64,000 nt of DNA. Source: [Phialemoniopsis] sp. UDSM-2020. Lineage: Eukaryota; Ascomycota; Sordariomycetes; Thyridiales; Thyridiaceae. Made by a program: the position numbers and the translations under genes. The notes beneath the pieces are model-generated. The model saw nothing but the letters and a program-made list of their open reading frames with translations. It was not told where the DNA came from and did no database searches. Location: the NCBI GenBank assembly GCA_018873225.1, contig JAEILZ010000005.1, positions 496,001 through 560,000 of the forward strand, given 5' to 3'. How positions within the stretch are numbered: position 1 is the stretch's first letter; every line of letters starts with the position of its first letter. Below, piece by piece: positions 1 through 11,100 of the stretch.

Positions 1-1332
1 CATCGACAGAGTTGTTTCGAGGGTCACCACCAGTGAATCTGCCCCAGTAAGATACCACGGCCGACGAGTTCAGTCGATGCGACTCGCACAGAATCAGGAG
101 AGTATAGGCTCGCTGGTAGCCCCCGGTGTGCAACACGGCTTCGAGCTTTGGCTGCAGTGAAAGGCTAGCATGATTTCGATGGAAGTCGGGTGTGCTGAAA
201 TACACTCTCCGCCACCAATTCTGCATCTCGACCTCGACCCAAGCCGCCAGTAACGCAGCTCCGTTCTTGTTACTGATCAACTGGTCCTCGTAGCTTCGAA
301 TAAGCCGTCGGGTGCCATCGGAGTGCAAGCGGAACTCTTGAAAGTTGCCCATGGAAGACTCCAGGTAACAAAATAGGACAAGCACGGCGAGACCGAGGGT
401 CGGGTAGGCATCGAAATCGCGGTCGCTCCACCAAGCCATCTTGCGCATCACAGTGCCGTAGTACTCATGGCTGATGGACTCGTGTCCAGAATCGGGCCTG
501 AAGCACAGACTCGGTATGGCTGAAACCTGGAACATCTTCCTTTGAGGCAGTGTCCGGCTCAGTCGACACGCTGCTAGCGCAACGACGATGTCTGTGGAAA
601 GAAGGTGCGGATCGGGCAGTGCTTCCAACTGGTGGAAGACGGCGTTCAATGCAGGTAAACATTGTTTCTTCCACAGTTCTGCGTAAAAGGTGATAGTATC
701 AAGAGGATCTTTGTGTGGGAAGATGATGGCCGGCATTTGTAGATCAAAGCTTAACGGGGTTTCGTCTGGTGAAAAGTTCCAGCTGCTCAGGGACGGGGAG
801 CTGCTTTTGCAGAGTGTTCGGTCAATGATCTCATCGTAGTCTTCTCTAGTGAAAGATGAAGCATGCGAACTAGGGGTCGCCACTCCGGTGCTTTCACGTA
901 TGTCTTGCGAGATCACATCGATTGGAAATATGGGCAGTTGGGTTGTAATGTAGCTCGAGGCCACAGTCGTATCTTCCGTGCTTTGCCACTGGTCAAGGTG
1001 CTGAGAGGTATTCTCGTCACGTTGCTGTGAGGGACTGGGCCTTCTTCTCTCCTCTTCGATATCGGGTTTTGGTCGATCTTGACTGTCTATAGAAGGGTAG
1101 GAAACAGCCCGGAACTCGAGTTTAGGCGAGAACTGTTCGCAAGGTTTGCCCAGCCTGGTACAAGTCCCACACGATGGCTTCTTCTCGTCACACTGTCACA
1201 TCATTAGCAGAAGAGTGACAAAGATTGATAGAAATCGCAAACCTTTGTCCGCCGTTTCCTGCAGCCCTTGCACCCTGTCTTGGCCCGAACAATGTTTGTT
1301 TTTCTCGGGCGAGGCGGGGCTGGCTTGTACAT
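1..1332 (-). CDS. Zn2Cys6 transcription factor, C-terminus cut by window edge
   Basis: A fungal binuclear zinc-cluster regulator that runs off the left edge. The start is the ATG at 1332-1330, because an in-frame stop lies just upstream. A 50-nt intron (1242-1193) splits the cluster; joining the exons restores six cysteines at residues 21, 24, 31, 38, 41 and 48 (C-x2-C-x6-C-x6-C-x2-C-x6-C). The basic RKRR stretch in the first loop is typical of DNA contact. From 1192 to base 1 the frame stays open and in phase. It gives a Ser/Pro/Asp-rich linker and then a helical region (for example LLAAWVEVEMQNWWRR) like the 'fungal-specific transcription factor' middle domain, probably the fungal_trans_2 type. 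It should act in the nucleus. The target is unknown; the neighbouring HAD and Rid genes are possible but unproven targets. Confidence 0.85.
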
Positions 1333-1633
1333 GTCGCTAGCTTTAACGTCGTCTGAGCACGGAGTTTACGACTGCTTTGAGGACAGTGGGATAATCTCAA
1401 TAGTTTCAGCCATGGTGGAAGCAAATGCGAGAGGTTCTAGGTGACCAAGAAGCAAGGTAGTAGAGATGAGGATGACGTGCATTGGAGAGAAGATCAATGG
1501 ATGTGACTGATTAGGGTCTGGCGAGCTAAGGAGATGTGGGTGGCAATCCGCCCCGCCGCTACACAGTGCGTCCTCACAGTAGCCTTAGAGACGCGAGCAA
1601 ATGAGTGGAAATGCTTCAATTCTTTTGATAAAA
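1333..1633. other. Intergenic, 5' of regulator and 3' of HAD gene
   Basis: Upstream region of the minus-strand regulator and 3' flank of the minus-strand HAD gene. I see no further gene, and short reading frames here on both strands lack any family signature. Confidence 0.5.
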
Positions 1634-2299
1634 TTATAGAAAATCCTTTAGGGCACCATCGAGTGTCCTTGCCTCTTTCAAAGGAACTGCGCTTCCGGCC
1701 TTGGCCAACCCAATCTTGTTATGCCAAACAACCTTCATGCCAGCATTGGTTGCTCCCTCCACATCTCCAGCACTTCCGGCGACGAACAGCACGTCGCCTG
1801 CTTCCACGCCCATCTTGTCCAATATAGCCTTGTAAGCCTGAACAACAGGTTTGTAGAAGCCGCTCTCCTCGGCAGTGATGACGGACTCAAATATCTCTCC
1901 CCCAACACCATCGCTAGCCCTGCCGGCCGCAGTGTGTCCCAGCGGTGTTGAGCAGTTCGTCACAACACCCAATCTGTATCCCTGAGCCTTCAGTTGTTTC
2001 AGAACTTGCGGCACCTCTGGCCACACCTGTAGCTTCTCCCAATTGGCCAAAAGGTTCTCCGGGGCAGACGGGGGTAGACCGATATCTTGGGCAGATTGTC
2101 GGACAAGGTCTTCGTAGGGGACGTAGGATCCGGCCCCAAAGGTGATCTGGAGATAGCGCCCGCGCCAAGCCAAGCCTTCTTCTGTGGTACCGGATGGCGT
2201 TGAAGCGTCCCAGAGTGTCCACGAGTCGAGAAGGGCTGTAAGAAGATCGAAGACGATGACCTTCGGGCGCCAGCTTGGGTACTCGGTGGTGTCAGGCAT
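1634..2299 (-). CDS. HAD-superfamily hydrolase (2-haloacid dehalogenase-like)
   Basis: A single-exon 221-residue protein starting at ATG 2299. HAD motifs are visible in order. Motif I is VFDLLTALLDSW with the nucleophile Asp at residue 18. Motif II is GVVTNCST. The motif III lysine is in GFYKPVVQAY, and the motif IV acidic site is in VAGSAGDVEGATNAGM. The helical cap between motifs I and II is the size found in type II L-2-haloacid dehalogenases and in phosphoglycolate-phosphatase-like HADs. The second acidic residue of the usual DxD phosphatase motif is absent (DLL), which favours the dehalogenase-like branch over a phosphatase. The substrate cannot be told from sequence. It is probably cytosolic, with no signal peptide. 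It is divergent from the Rid gene across a 503-bp promoter. Confidence 0.85.
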   Translation of the reverse strand: MPDTTEYPSWRPKVIVFDLLTALLDSWTLWDASTPSGTTEEGLAWRGRYLQITFGAGSYVPYEDLVRQSAQDIGLPPSAPENLLANWEKLQVWPEVPQVLKQLKAQGYRLGVVTNCSTPLGHTAAGRASDGVGGEIFESVITAEESGFYKPVVQAYKAILDKMGVEAGDVLFVAGSAGDVEGATNAGMKVVWHNKIGLAKAGSAVPLKEARTLDGALKDFL

Positions 2300-2802
2300 C
2301 TTGGATGAAGGAGGTTGGAGAGTGAAGATAAGGATGATAACAAGGCCTAGAAAAAGTAACCAAGCTCAAACAATCAATGCCCGCGAGAATGTCAAGATAG
2401 GTGAGTTATATGTAGGATTTCAGTGACGCGCCTTGTACGGCATACGAATGTCGAAGTCGGGCCGTGTCACCGTCGTGACTTCACCTCCGTGCCATCCCGT
2501 CCTCACAGTGCCACTAATGTCTGCGGCGGAACCCGGAGCGGCCAGACCCAGCGTGGGTGGGGAGAGTCATCGCTCATGCGCACCCTTTCCGGACTAGTGC
2601 GCATGCACCAGGAAGCTCGACTGCCCATCGATACTCTTGTTGCCGGATTTGATCTCGGTCACGGAGGCTCTAGTCGTGGTACAAGACGGACAAGTGATGA
2701 GATCACACATTATTTAATAAGCAAGAAAGATATGTCAGGCATCATGAGTCAATCTCAGACTCTCCCGTCCAAAATATACCTAGTAGCCAGCAACACCGAA
2801 AC
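2300..2802. promoter_or_regulatory. Bidirectional promoter between HAD and Rid genes
   Basis: 503 bp between two outward-facing starts. A TATTTAATAA tract near 2711-2720, about 90 bp before the Rid start, is a TATA-like element. No convincing gene lies inside; a long plus-strand frame here has no family features. Confidence 0.4.
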
Positions 2803-3330
2803 ATGACTTCCCAAAGAGTTGGCGTCTTTACCGACGAGGCCCCTACACTTCGTCCGGGTGTTTACACTCCGGCTATTGTTGCCAATGGATTCGTGTTTAC
2901 ATCCGGCGTGTTGGGAGCGGACCCTATCACCAAGAAGATGGTGGAAGGCACTGTCATTGACCGGTTTGTACGTGATTTACCTGTTCAACTATATATCAGG
3001 ACCCGGAGCTAGACGGTGCTAATAGGAAGCAAAACATGTAGCACCAAATCATGAGGAATCTCAGTGCAGTTCTCACCAAGGCCCGGTCCAGCTTGAACGA
3101 TGTCGTGGAGGTCAGCGTCTTTCTGACGAATATCCTCGATGCCGATGACCTGTCTCCGGTGTACAAGACGTATTGGGGAGACCTTATGCCTGCCCGAACG
3201 TAAGTAACCTCCTTTCTCACTTGATACCATCGTTTTTTGACTTCTGGTCACCAGTTGTCTGGCTGTCAAGGAGCTTCCATATGGGTCAGATATTGAGATC
3301 AAGTGTATTGCTGTTGTGTCAAGTCTTTGA
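2803..3330 (+). CDS. Rid family (YjgF/YER057c/UK114) protein
   Basis: A 132-residue protein in three exons: 2803-2967, 3042-3199 and 3255-3330. The first intron uses the donor GTACGT at 2968 and the second GTAAGT at 3200, and phases agree throughout. The joined protein has the Rid layout. The beginning is PTLRPGVYTPAIVANGFVF, the middle has HQIMRNLSAVLTKARSSLND and VVEVSVFLTN, and the end has MPART followed by a short beta strand. The Arg of MPAR corresponds to the conserved substrate-carboxylate-binding Arg of RidA imine deaminases. Family members are small trimeric proteins that hydrolyse reactive enamines or imines, or act in purine and aromatic catabolism. The length is normal for the family. 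The exact Rid subgroup is not assignable here. Confidence 0.85.
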
Positions 3331-3491
3331 AGCACACAGAACATCCTTGAAATGTCTCCAAAGGATAAAAGTGCGGTCCACGCGTGCGGAATCACAAACT
3401 GTTCAGCTTAAGTATGAACTGTATATACTTTGTCAGAAGTCTTGCGTTCTATTAAACTCGCCTGGGACTCTCATTTCAATTGTGGAAGCAT
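3331..3491. other. Intergenic between convergent genes
   Basis: 161 bp between the ends of the Rid gene and the minus-strand caspase-like gene; 3' flanks only. Confidence 0.5.
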
Positions 3492-5886
3492 TTACACCCT
3501 GCCAACTAGTTTCTCAAATGCTGTTACAATATTGTCTTGGAACCATCGATGTCTTTCGTAGTCGCTCATTTGTTGAGTCAAGTTTCCAAAGTCCAGGCAT
3601 TTTAGAATGCATCCGGTGAAGATATTGCCGACCTGATGTGGCAACTTCTTCTGGCAGGCTTGAACTAGCTCCTCGCGTACCTGCTCCGGTATTACAGGAC
3701 GGCGACTTAATGGGTCGTCAAACGGTTTGAGTATCTTTGTCACGTCTTTCCAAAAGGCAATCTCCAGCAGCACAATGCCCTGAAAGAGTTAGCTATGCCA
3801 TTCGTCGCCAACAAGAGCTACCGTATTCACCTACCAGAGAGTAAACATCGTGGCCTTTCTCAAATCTTTGCTGTGGTCGGCCCCATCGATCCGGATGTCT
3901 GTAAAAGTTATTTTCCAAGGTGATATCCGCGTCAAGATTCGTGCCCTCGTCATCGGCTCGCGCTTTCCGAAATCCGAATAATAGCGGCTTCCCCAAATCA
4001 AAGTTCTTGACCAAAGATGATGGAGATGACTCGTCATGTTCTAGGGAAATTAGAGGCTCTTTGTGAGGGGCAAAGGCAATGTTAGAGCTCCGGACTGCTT
4101 TATGCACCCAGCCGACACGATGGAAGTTCTCGAGGGCAGACGCAAGTGCCCAAGAGAGGTGAATGCGGTGGCCCAGCGGAACGATGCGCTCGATTAGGTA
4201 AAGGTCCTTGAGAGTGCTGAACTGAGCACTGGTATCACATGCCGGTGGCGAGGTAAACACCAGGCCAAGTTGATGCTGTGCCTGATCGTGAAAGAAGCCT
4301 AGACACGGCAAGATCCGGAAATCTTTCTCCTTCGCGTGACACAGCAAGATGGTGATCTTATTCAATTGGTGCATCGTCGATGGATAGGGCGCTCCGTCAA
4401 ATGGTCGTGAATTGTAGCTGTACAACTCAATGACAACAGGTCTCTGGTCCATCGTCCCGAGCGTAAGACGATTGCCTTGAGGTTCAAAGAACAGTTTGTC
4501 TCGAGGGACACTTCGGAAGACGTCCTCTGGAAAGAATGAGTCGTAGAAACGCTCCTTTTTGAGAACCTGCTGATGAAGCCTGATCGACGGTCCAGCGTCT
4601 GCTGCTGCAACGAGCTGACTATCAGACATTCGCAATGCGTCTTCGGGGTCGGCATCCAGCAAGATATGTGTTTCTATGGCATTACACGTCGATTTGACAC
4701 CTTCTTGAATATCGTCAAGCGACTTTTCTATCGCTTTTTTGTCTGCCCTTCTTGGCATAGCGTGGGCATAATTTGCCGCGGTGGCCATAGCCGTGTTAAG
4801 ATTCTGAAGGGAGTCCACAATTTCCGACTGGGCAGTTTGATGAAGTTTGGCAAATATTGAATCAGTCGGGAAACACGATTTGTCGTTAGTGTCCTGGAGT
4901 CGACGTGCCCTTGAAACAATAGCTTCGATGGTAACCGCTGTGACGTTCTTAGGAGGAGCAGTCTTCAACCAGTCAGCTATGGCCAGACCAGTTATGTCGT
5001 CAGAGAGAGATGCACGAAACAAGATGTATGTAGATGGCTTCTTCGCGAAAGTCTTGTCTTGGGGAGGTTCCAATTTGCGGAGGTGGATTTTATCTGCTTT
5101 CCGCCTTGCGAAGTCGTGAAAAACTGGTGTTTCTATTGACTTGTTAGATCCGAAACCCTCTGACAACTGGCAATGTTTAGTCTCCGTACCTATGAGCTTC
5201 TCGTCCTCTCGCATAATAGAGGCTAGATACTCAGTTGTAACGCCATCTACGGCCCATTTTTCAAGCTGACGAATGAGCCCACTTGTGAAAGATCTTCGGC
5301 CCGGCACAGGAGTCATGACTCCCTTTGCTGAGGCGGCAATGAGTTCAAATCTCCCAGTATTCTTGACCCCTCTGGTAATAAGAGATGCATGGCAACAATC
5401 CAGCACGAGGAGAACATCTCCTACAGCTGCGAACAGAAGCTGTTGAGCTACATGCCACGAGACAGTAGGGCCGCCTCGCTCAAATCTGTCGGTCATCAGC
5501 CTCCTCTCCAGGCAGTTCATCGAACGCATGTTTTAGACTCACGCTGCCCACTCTGCCTGTTTATGCTGGTCTGGAGAACAGTGGCCGGCGTAGTAAATAA
5601 TGATCAGCGAGTCCATGGTGTTCGACATATAGGAGACAAAGTCCGAGATCTCTCTGTTGAGGCGCTGGCCTCGGCTCTCGTCATTTGGGATAGCAAAGGA
5701 CGAGACATTGTAATTGTAGACATCTTCGAAAACTCGACGAAGTTTTTTGATCTCATCTTCTGGATGAATGTCATTTTGAGCCCAGGATATCAAGAGTACA
5801 TGCACCTGCGAGTACTCTTGTCTGCTAGGAAAGTAGCCGCTTATATGGCTCTTGATCTCCTCGACAAGGCTAATGTCGGACGACAT
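3492..5886 (-). CDS. Caspase-like protease domain fused to a HeLo-type pseudokinase
   Basis: Exons are 5886-5543, 5485-3835 and 3779-3492, giving 760 residues from the ATG at 5886. Residues about 25-190 resemble a C14 caspase/metacaspase fold. The hydrophobic strand VHVLLISWAQND comes first, then SLIIIYYAGHC with His102, then DVLLVLDCCHAS with Cys145/146, which would make the His-Cys dyad. A middle helical stretch (about 250-400) follows. The C-terminal kinase-like domain has HKA (576-578) in place of HRD and DLG in place of DFG, and no usable VAIK lysine (VVIEL). The sequence GWVHKAVRSSNIAF matches the degenerate kinase found with HeLo/prion-inhibition domains in fungi. A death-effector protease coupled to a pseudokinase sensor is my inference. 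The frame stays open upstream of 5886 (see findings), so the N-terminus may be longer. Confidence 0.75.
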
Positions 5887-6866
5887 CCTGTTGGTAGTCG
5901 GCACCGGGTTCAGAGAAAGGTCGTCTAGCAAAGTGTCGGCGCATGTTGGGCACCTTTCATGGACGAGAAATTTCAGGAAAGATGCACACCCACTCCTTAC
6001 CGCTGAGTGTGATTGAGACTGCAGACTGTCTGAGCAGGCCCAATCGAAGGTCGCTTACGCGCGCGGTCGGACAACATGCAAAAGTAGTGTAACCCACCAC
6101 AGCTGGCCATCACATCATGCGATTTCCTAAGCTGATAGAAGGCGAGGATAAATAGCCAACAATTCCTGCTAGCTGCCTGATGTCAAAGTCCTGAGCACCA
6201 ACATCTTCAAGCGGCTCTGCCCCTCCAATGTCTGCTTCAAACGTGTCACGCGGCCGATCGAGGCCCGAGGAGGACTCGTCGGACGACGAGAACCTGAAGG
6301 ACCAGAACGTGAGGACTTCGCCTCCCAATGCCCTCATTTGATTTCTGACGAGTCGGGGCAGCGAGCGGCAGACCAGCCAGAATTCCGTGCCAGAGTGGCC
6401 GAGTATGAAAACAAGGCCGAAGTAGGTAGCAGCTGCACAGCCACCCAACAGGCGCTGAACATTAATGCATTCAACACCAGTACCCCACCCTGCCCCTCTA
6501 CGCAGTTGGCGAGATCGTTTGGGTTGCCACTGGACAGGGTCAAGCGACTGGCCCTTATGTCGTCGTTTCTATCAGCCTGGATAAAACCTACGCCCTTAGA
6601 AAGCAGGGTGATACTAGCTCAACTACCATCTCCGCAAGCGAGGCCTCTTTGAGGGTCCCTGTGTGAGGCGCTTGAGTACCTAATGAGGCGGAGGTTTCAT
6701 GCAGGATCTGGGTGGGCTACTGTGGGGGACGTTGCATTGATTACCTTCCCCAATCCCATGCACCACAATCATTTAAGAATACATCGAGCATTGTTTTCCT
6801 CAATCTAATACTACTATCTATTATGTTCAGAATTACTGCCGTTAATCCCGTGAACAGACTGCCAAG
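5887..6866. other. Intergenic, possibly holding 5' exons of the caspase-like gene
   Basis: From 5887 to about 6048 the minus strand stays open in frame with the caspase-like gene and encodes a Cys-bearing stretch (FLKFLVHERCPTCADTLL). A 19-nt exon at 6077-6059 could supply its ATG. From 6110 to 6660 both strands have medium hydrophobic reading frames but no family signature, so I call no gene there. Confidence 0.4.
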
Positions 6867-8059
6867 ATGGTCTCTCAGACTTCTACTGCGTCATCGACGC
6901 CAACTTTGGCTGGACGAGGAGTGATATGTGAGCTTACAGTCTGGTTTTATTCCATCCGATCAACGCTGACTGCGTCGTCAACGAAAGCCCCGACGCTGCC
7001 CCAAGGAGTGCATTTCAACAATAGTATGATTTCATCTTCATAGATAAAATTTCGCAACTGACAGGATTAAAGTCGACGAGATTCCTATGGGATATCCTAG
7101 GCTGGCAGCATTCGTCAACAGCGACCAAGACTTCGTGATATTTCGATATTTTGGGAGATTGCATGCAAGGGTTTTGTTGAAAAAGCAGGACGAACTAGCG
7201 GAGTTGGAAGAAAGGCTGGACGCCATTGACCGAGCCGAAACGAACCAGTGCTTGCACGCCACGAGGCGCCACGATAATAATGTCGAACGCCACAACATCC
7301 TTAGAGAAATCGAGGTAAAGCTCTTGGATTACAGTAGGGCTTCTCCATCGTTTGTGAGACTGAGCTTACTAATCCATGTATACGACAGACGCCATACTCT
7401 CTTCATATTATCAACATGTCCAACGACGCTCACCGGCAGATCCTGAGCTTCGTAGCGTCATGAACTGGGTGGAAGGAAACAAGCCGGTGTGTCGAACCGA
7501 GTCGACATTCCTAGATGATACCAGTGATCTACGATGCGCAAAAGAACCGGGTGATCCCGCCAACCTCGAGGGCTTGCTGGAATCCTGGGCAGCATTCTCT
7601 GGGGCTAAAGGAATACGAAAGGTTTGTGGGCTTTACAAACAATGCGTATATATGTAATCTTGGCTAACGATTGGCATCTACAGTGGTTTTCTGTACAGGT
7701 CAGTGACTATTCATATTTTGTGGCACTGGTTGTTGAAGTTCTAACGAGACCACCACGATAAGAGCCGAGATTCCAGGTCCAGCGATCCGAAAGTTTTTAT
7801 CTTCGAGCGGTCAAAAGTACTCACTATATCTCGATTTTTGACAACGGCTGTGGCTGTCCTGACCTTGATTATTCCTCTTATTGTGCTCTGTAATGTTCAG
7901 GCCACGTCAGGACGGCTGTGGACCATCGCTATCTTCACTGGCTTGTTTTCTTGGTGCTTGGCTTGGATGACTCACTCACGGAATTACGAGATCTTTGCGG
8001 CGACAGCAGCCTACTGCGCTGTGATGGTAGTCTTTGTGGGAAATCCCCTTGGTATATGA
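6867..8059 (+). CDS. DUF6594 membrane protein
   Basis: A six-exon model of 300 residues: 6867-6927, 6988-7023, 7073-7333, 7389-7621, 7684-7698 and 7763-8059. Phases agree at every join and the early introns have CTGAC branch sites. The core MGYPRLAAFVNSDQDFVIFR, the helix of Leu/Glu repeats after it, and LLDYNAILSSYYQHVQRRSP match the DUF6594 pattern. So does SVMNWVEGNKPV. Three C-terminal membrane helices follow: AVAVLTLIIPLIVLCNV, WTIAIFTGLFSWCLAWM and AATAAYCAVMVVFVG. The function of the family is not known. Exon 5 is only 15 nt (WFSVQ). The first two exons are less certain than the rest because they carry no conserved motif. It lies between the caspase-pseudokinase gene and the kinase-ankyrin gene. 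Confidence 0.8.
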
Positions 8060-8126
8060 CATTCAAGAGAAGTCTTAAAGAGAACTAGCTGGTAGAGACA
8101 GCATCTGGGTGCCAAAACCACGAAAC

Positions 8127-11100
8127 CTATAGTTGAACTTGTCTCATACCCTCCTCCAAAGAAACCTGACCTGTATCGATACCGAGCACCGCCCGGGATA
8201 GAATGGCCTTTATCGTTCGCAGGCGGTCGATGAATTGCGCGACCTTTTCACGTCCTCCTTCTGCAATCAGTGCATATCGTGAGTCTTGTAATAACAAAGT
8301 GGCAGAGGCATCTGTCTCCCATTTCTCAAGTGAAATCGATACTCGATTGAGAGGCGTATGATCATATTTGAGAGAGGGATGCTGATACCGAGGATCTGCA
8401 CCTGCCTGCAAAAGAGTTTCGACAGCCTCAATATCACCATACAAACAAGCTTGAAGCAGAGGCGTTTCCATGACCGTGTTGACCTCGTGAAACAACAACT
8501 CCTTATCCTTCAGGCGGGAACAATTCTCCAAGAGAATTCGCAGGTTTGACTGTTGTGTATTTCCCGCATGCGGAATACACTTGTGTAGGATGTTGAATGT
8601 GTCAAAACGAATCTCCGCGTTTGCATTGATGAGAGAAATGATGATATCAGTTCGTCGCATGTGAGCTGCCCAATGCAATCCAGTCATGTCGTGGCTGTCT
8701 CTTGCCTCAAGGTCAGCGCCAGCTTTGATGAGCGATGCGGCTGCGCGAGAAGAGCCTCTCTCGCAGGCTAGGATCAGTGCTGTATAGCTAGACCGCGAAT
8801 GTGCATTGATGTCAACGCCTGGGATCGTGAGTAGAACGTCCAGTGCTTCTTTTGCATCATGGATTGCACAATAGTGAATCGCACCGAGGCCGTCCTCGTC
8901 CCACCCGTTGATATCTTCAACGAGAGGGCCAAGTAGTGACATCTGCCAGGCGCAAGAACGCCGACTCTGACAAGTTGTAGCCGCAGCTATCGCCAGGTTG
9001 CCCTCCTGTGCCTGTACAGCGTCTGAGTTGACCTCTGCCCCCGAGTTGAGAAGCTCTTCCACAATGTAAGGTTCTATGTTCACGTTGTTGAGTGCATGAA
9101 CGAGTGGTGTGTTTCCAGCGGTGTCAACGGCATTAATATCCGCCCCTCGCTCAAGTAGAATGCAGATGGTGTCCTTGATGGCTTGTCTATGACTGGGTCC
9201 ATGTGCTGCACGCCTGGCAAAAGGGACTAGGTTATGACCGACCATACTGATAGCCGGGTATGACCACTTAGAGTCTCCGCCGTAAGTTTCGGCATTGTGA
9301 TCGAGAAGCAGCCGTACAATCTTCGCCTGATGATATGCTACCGCTAGATCGAGAGAAGAGACACAGGGTTGCAGACCTTGCGTCCGTGGCTGCGCTGATC
9401 CTGGCCGTAGCGGCCGATATCTTGCATTGACGTCAACTCCTAGTTTTAACAACGCAGCGACCAACTCAGCATGCCCCGTCAACGCTGCCCAGTGCAAAGG
9501 TGTACCGAGGAGCTCGACACAACGCTGAGGAAATATCATTCGTGGTCCCGAGTCTGCAGAAAGCAGAATACGGCAGGCTTCGCTCGGTTCCGCCGGGTTC
9601 AGAGATAAAGACGTAACCATGGCTGTAAGAAGCTCCGTCGCTTCTTTTTCATCGAACGTGATCAGCCAGTGCACTGGGTTGGGTCTCCGAGAGCCAGGTT
9701 GAACAGTCTTGAGCGACTGCGCTAGTAGCTTTGCCGCTTCAAACTTGCCCTGCCGGCATGCGTCTGTGAGGCCTTCAAGAATGGCTTTCTGATCAAAGCG
9801 GTTTCGTCCGAGGTAATACTCCAACACCCTCAGGCTGGCAGCTTCAATAGGGCCCAGGCACATGTATCCTTTATCATTCACTTCCGGCGTATCTTCATCA
9901 CTTTGAGTGAAATCCAGACCAGATTCGACCCTTGCCCAGATGGCACGAGCCACTTCGCTTGAATCTCTTGCTCGGTCGAGATGCGCAAAAGACTGCTCCG
10001 TATTCGGCGTGACGCCATAGCCAATATAGTACATGATCGCGGCTTGAAGATGCGCTTGAGCCTGTCTTGTCGCATTGCCTTGCGAATTGGCAACTTCTAA
10101 AACGTGACTAGCCGTGAGACATTGTATATCCCAGGGCGGAGAGTCGGCCAGCGCAGCCTGCGGTGATGGTCAGTCCTGTTCAAGTCTACCAGAGATCAGC
10201 ACAAACCTTGAACATGTCTATTAGGTCGTATGTTGATGCCAGTGGTGCTAAGCTGAGCACGTCCTCGTCCTCCTGTCTTTCCGAAGCGTCATACCGAACC
10301 ACTTGTTTCTGGGGGTCGCTTGGCGCATTCTTCCCTAGAGGTGTTAGGGTGTAATCGCCTGGAGATACTCTTAATTTGTCCGAGATAATGTACAAGTCTC
10401 CCAAGCCTGGTTTAAAGATTTGTCTTCTTGAAACAGAAGGCGGACCATGCTCAGACGGCATACTGGCACTGGTGAATGGCTCCCTGAACCTTGGCCTTAT
10501 GAGGCTTTTGAACTATTCAGCAATCGTTTTCCACGTGGGAAATCCTGTTCTGTACGTACCTTGCTCCTTGGCCCAGAATTTGCACTATCTCACTCATGGT
10601 GCCTCGTTGTCTAGGATCTTGTTGGAGACACAGGAAAGATGTCTTCTTAAAGATGCCAAGTCCCTCCAAAGACTTTTGGTCACGAAGACCCATATCGTCG
10701 TATGCTCGCACCACGAGTTCCAATATCATATTTGGCTTGTGATCAGCCAGTTTGTTGAGAACATCAAGCTCACTGTCAGGCCAGCCCCAAAACGAACGGA
10801 GTGTCCACTCGCTGCTTGCAGTGTGTACCCTCCAAAGTCTCTGGACGAAGTCGTACCCATCCAGAGCAATTTCGAAGAGGAGCAATCCGAACGAGTAACA
10901 GTCCGCTACTTTGAACTTTTCGAACAGATCCGGCCCAGCATTTGTCGTGTCTACAAAGCTTTTGTGGATTTCTGGCGCATTGTATCTTGTTGTACCAAGG
11001 TAGACCGTGGACTTCTTTTCCGGACTGCAGTCCTCTTCGAAGATGGCGCAGCTGAAATCAGAAAGTTTGGCGATTTGGCTGCGTGTTGTACCATCGATGT

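Noticed and set aside
3173..3619. A 148-codon plus-strand frame across the end of the Rid gene
   Set aside because: The third Rid exon is in another phase and restores the family C-terminus; the long frame reads through its intron.
6110..6652. Medium hydrophobic frames on both strands above the caspase-like gene
   Set aside because: Neither shows a family pattern, a good start context or plausible splice joins; the region is described as intergenic.
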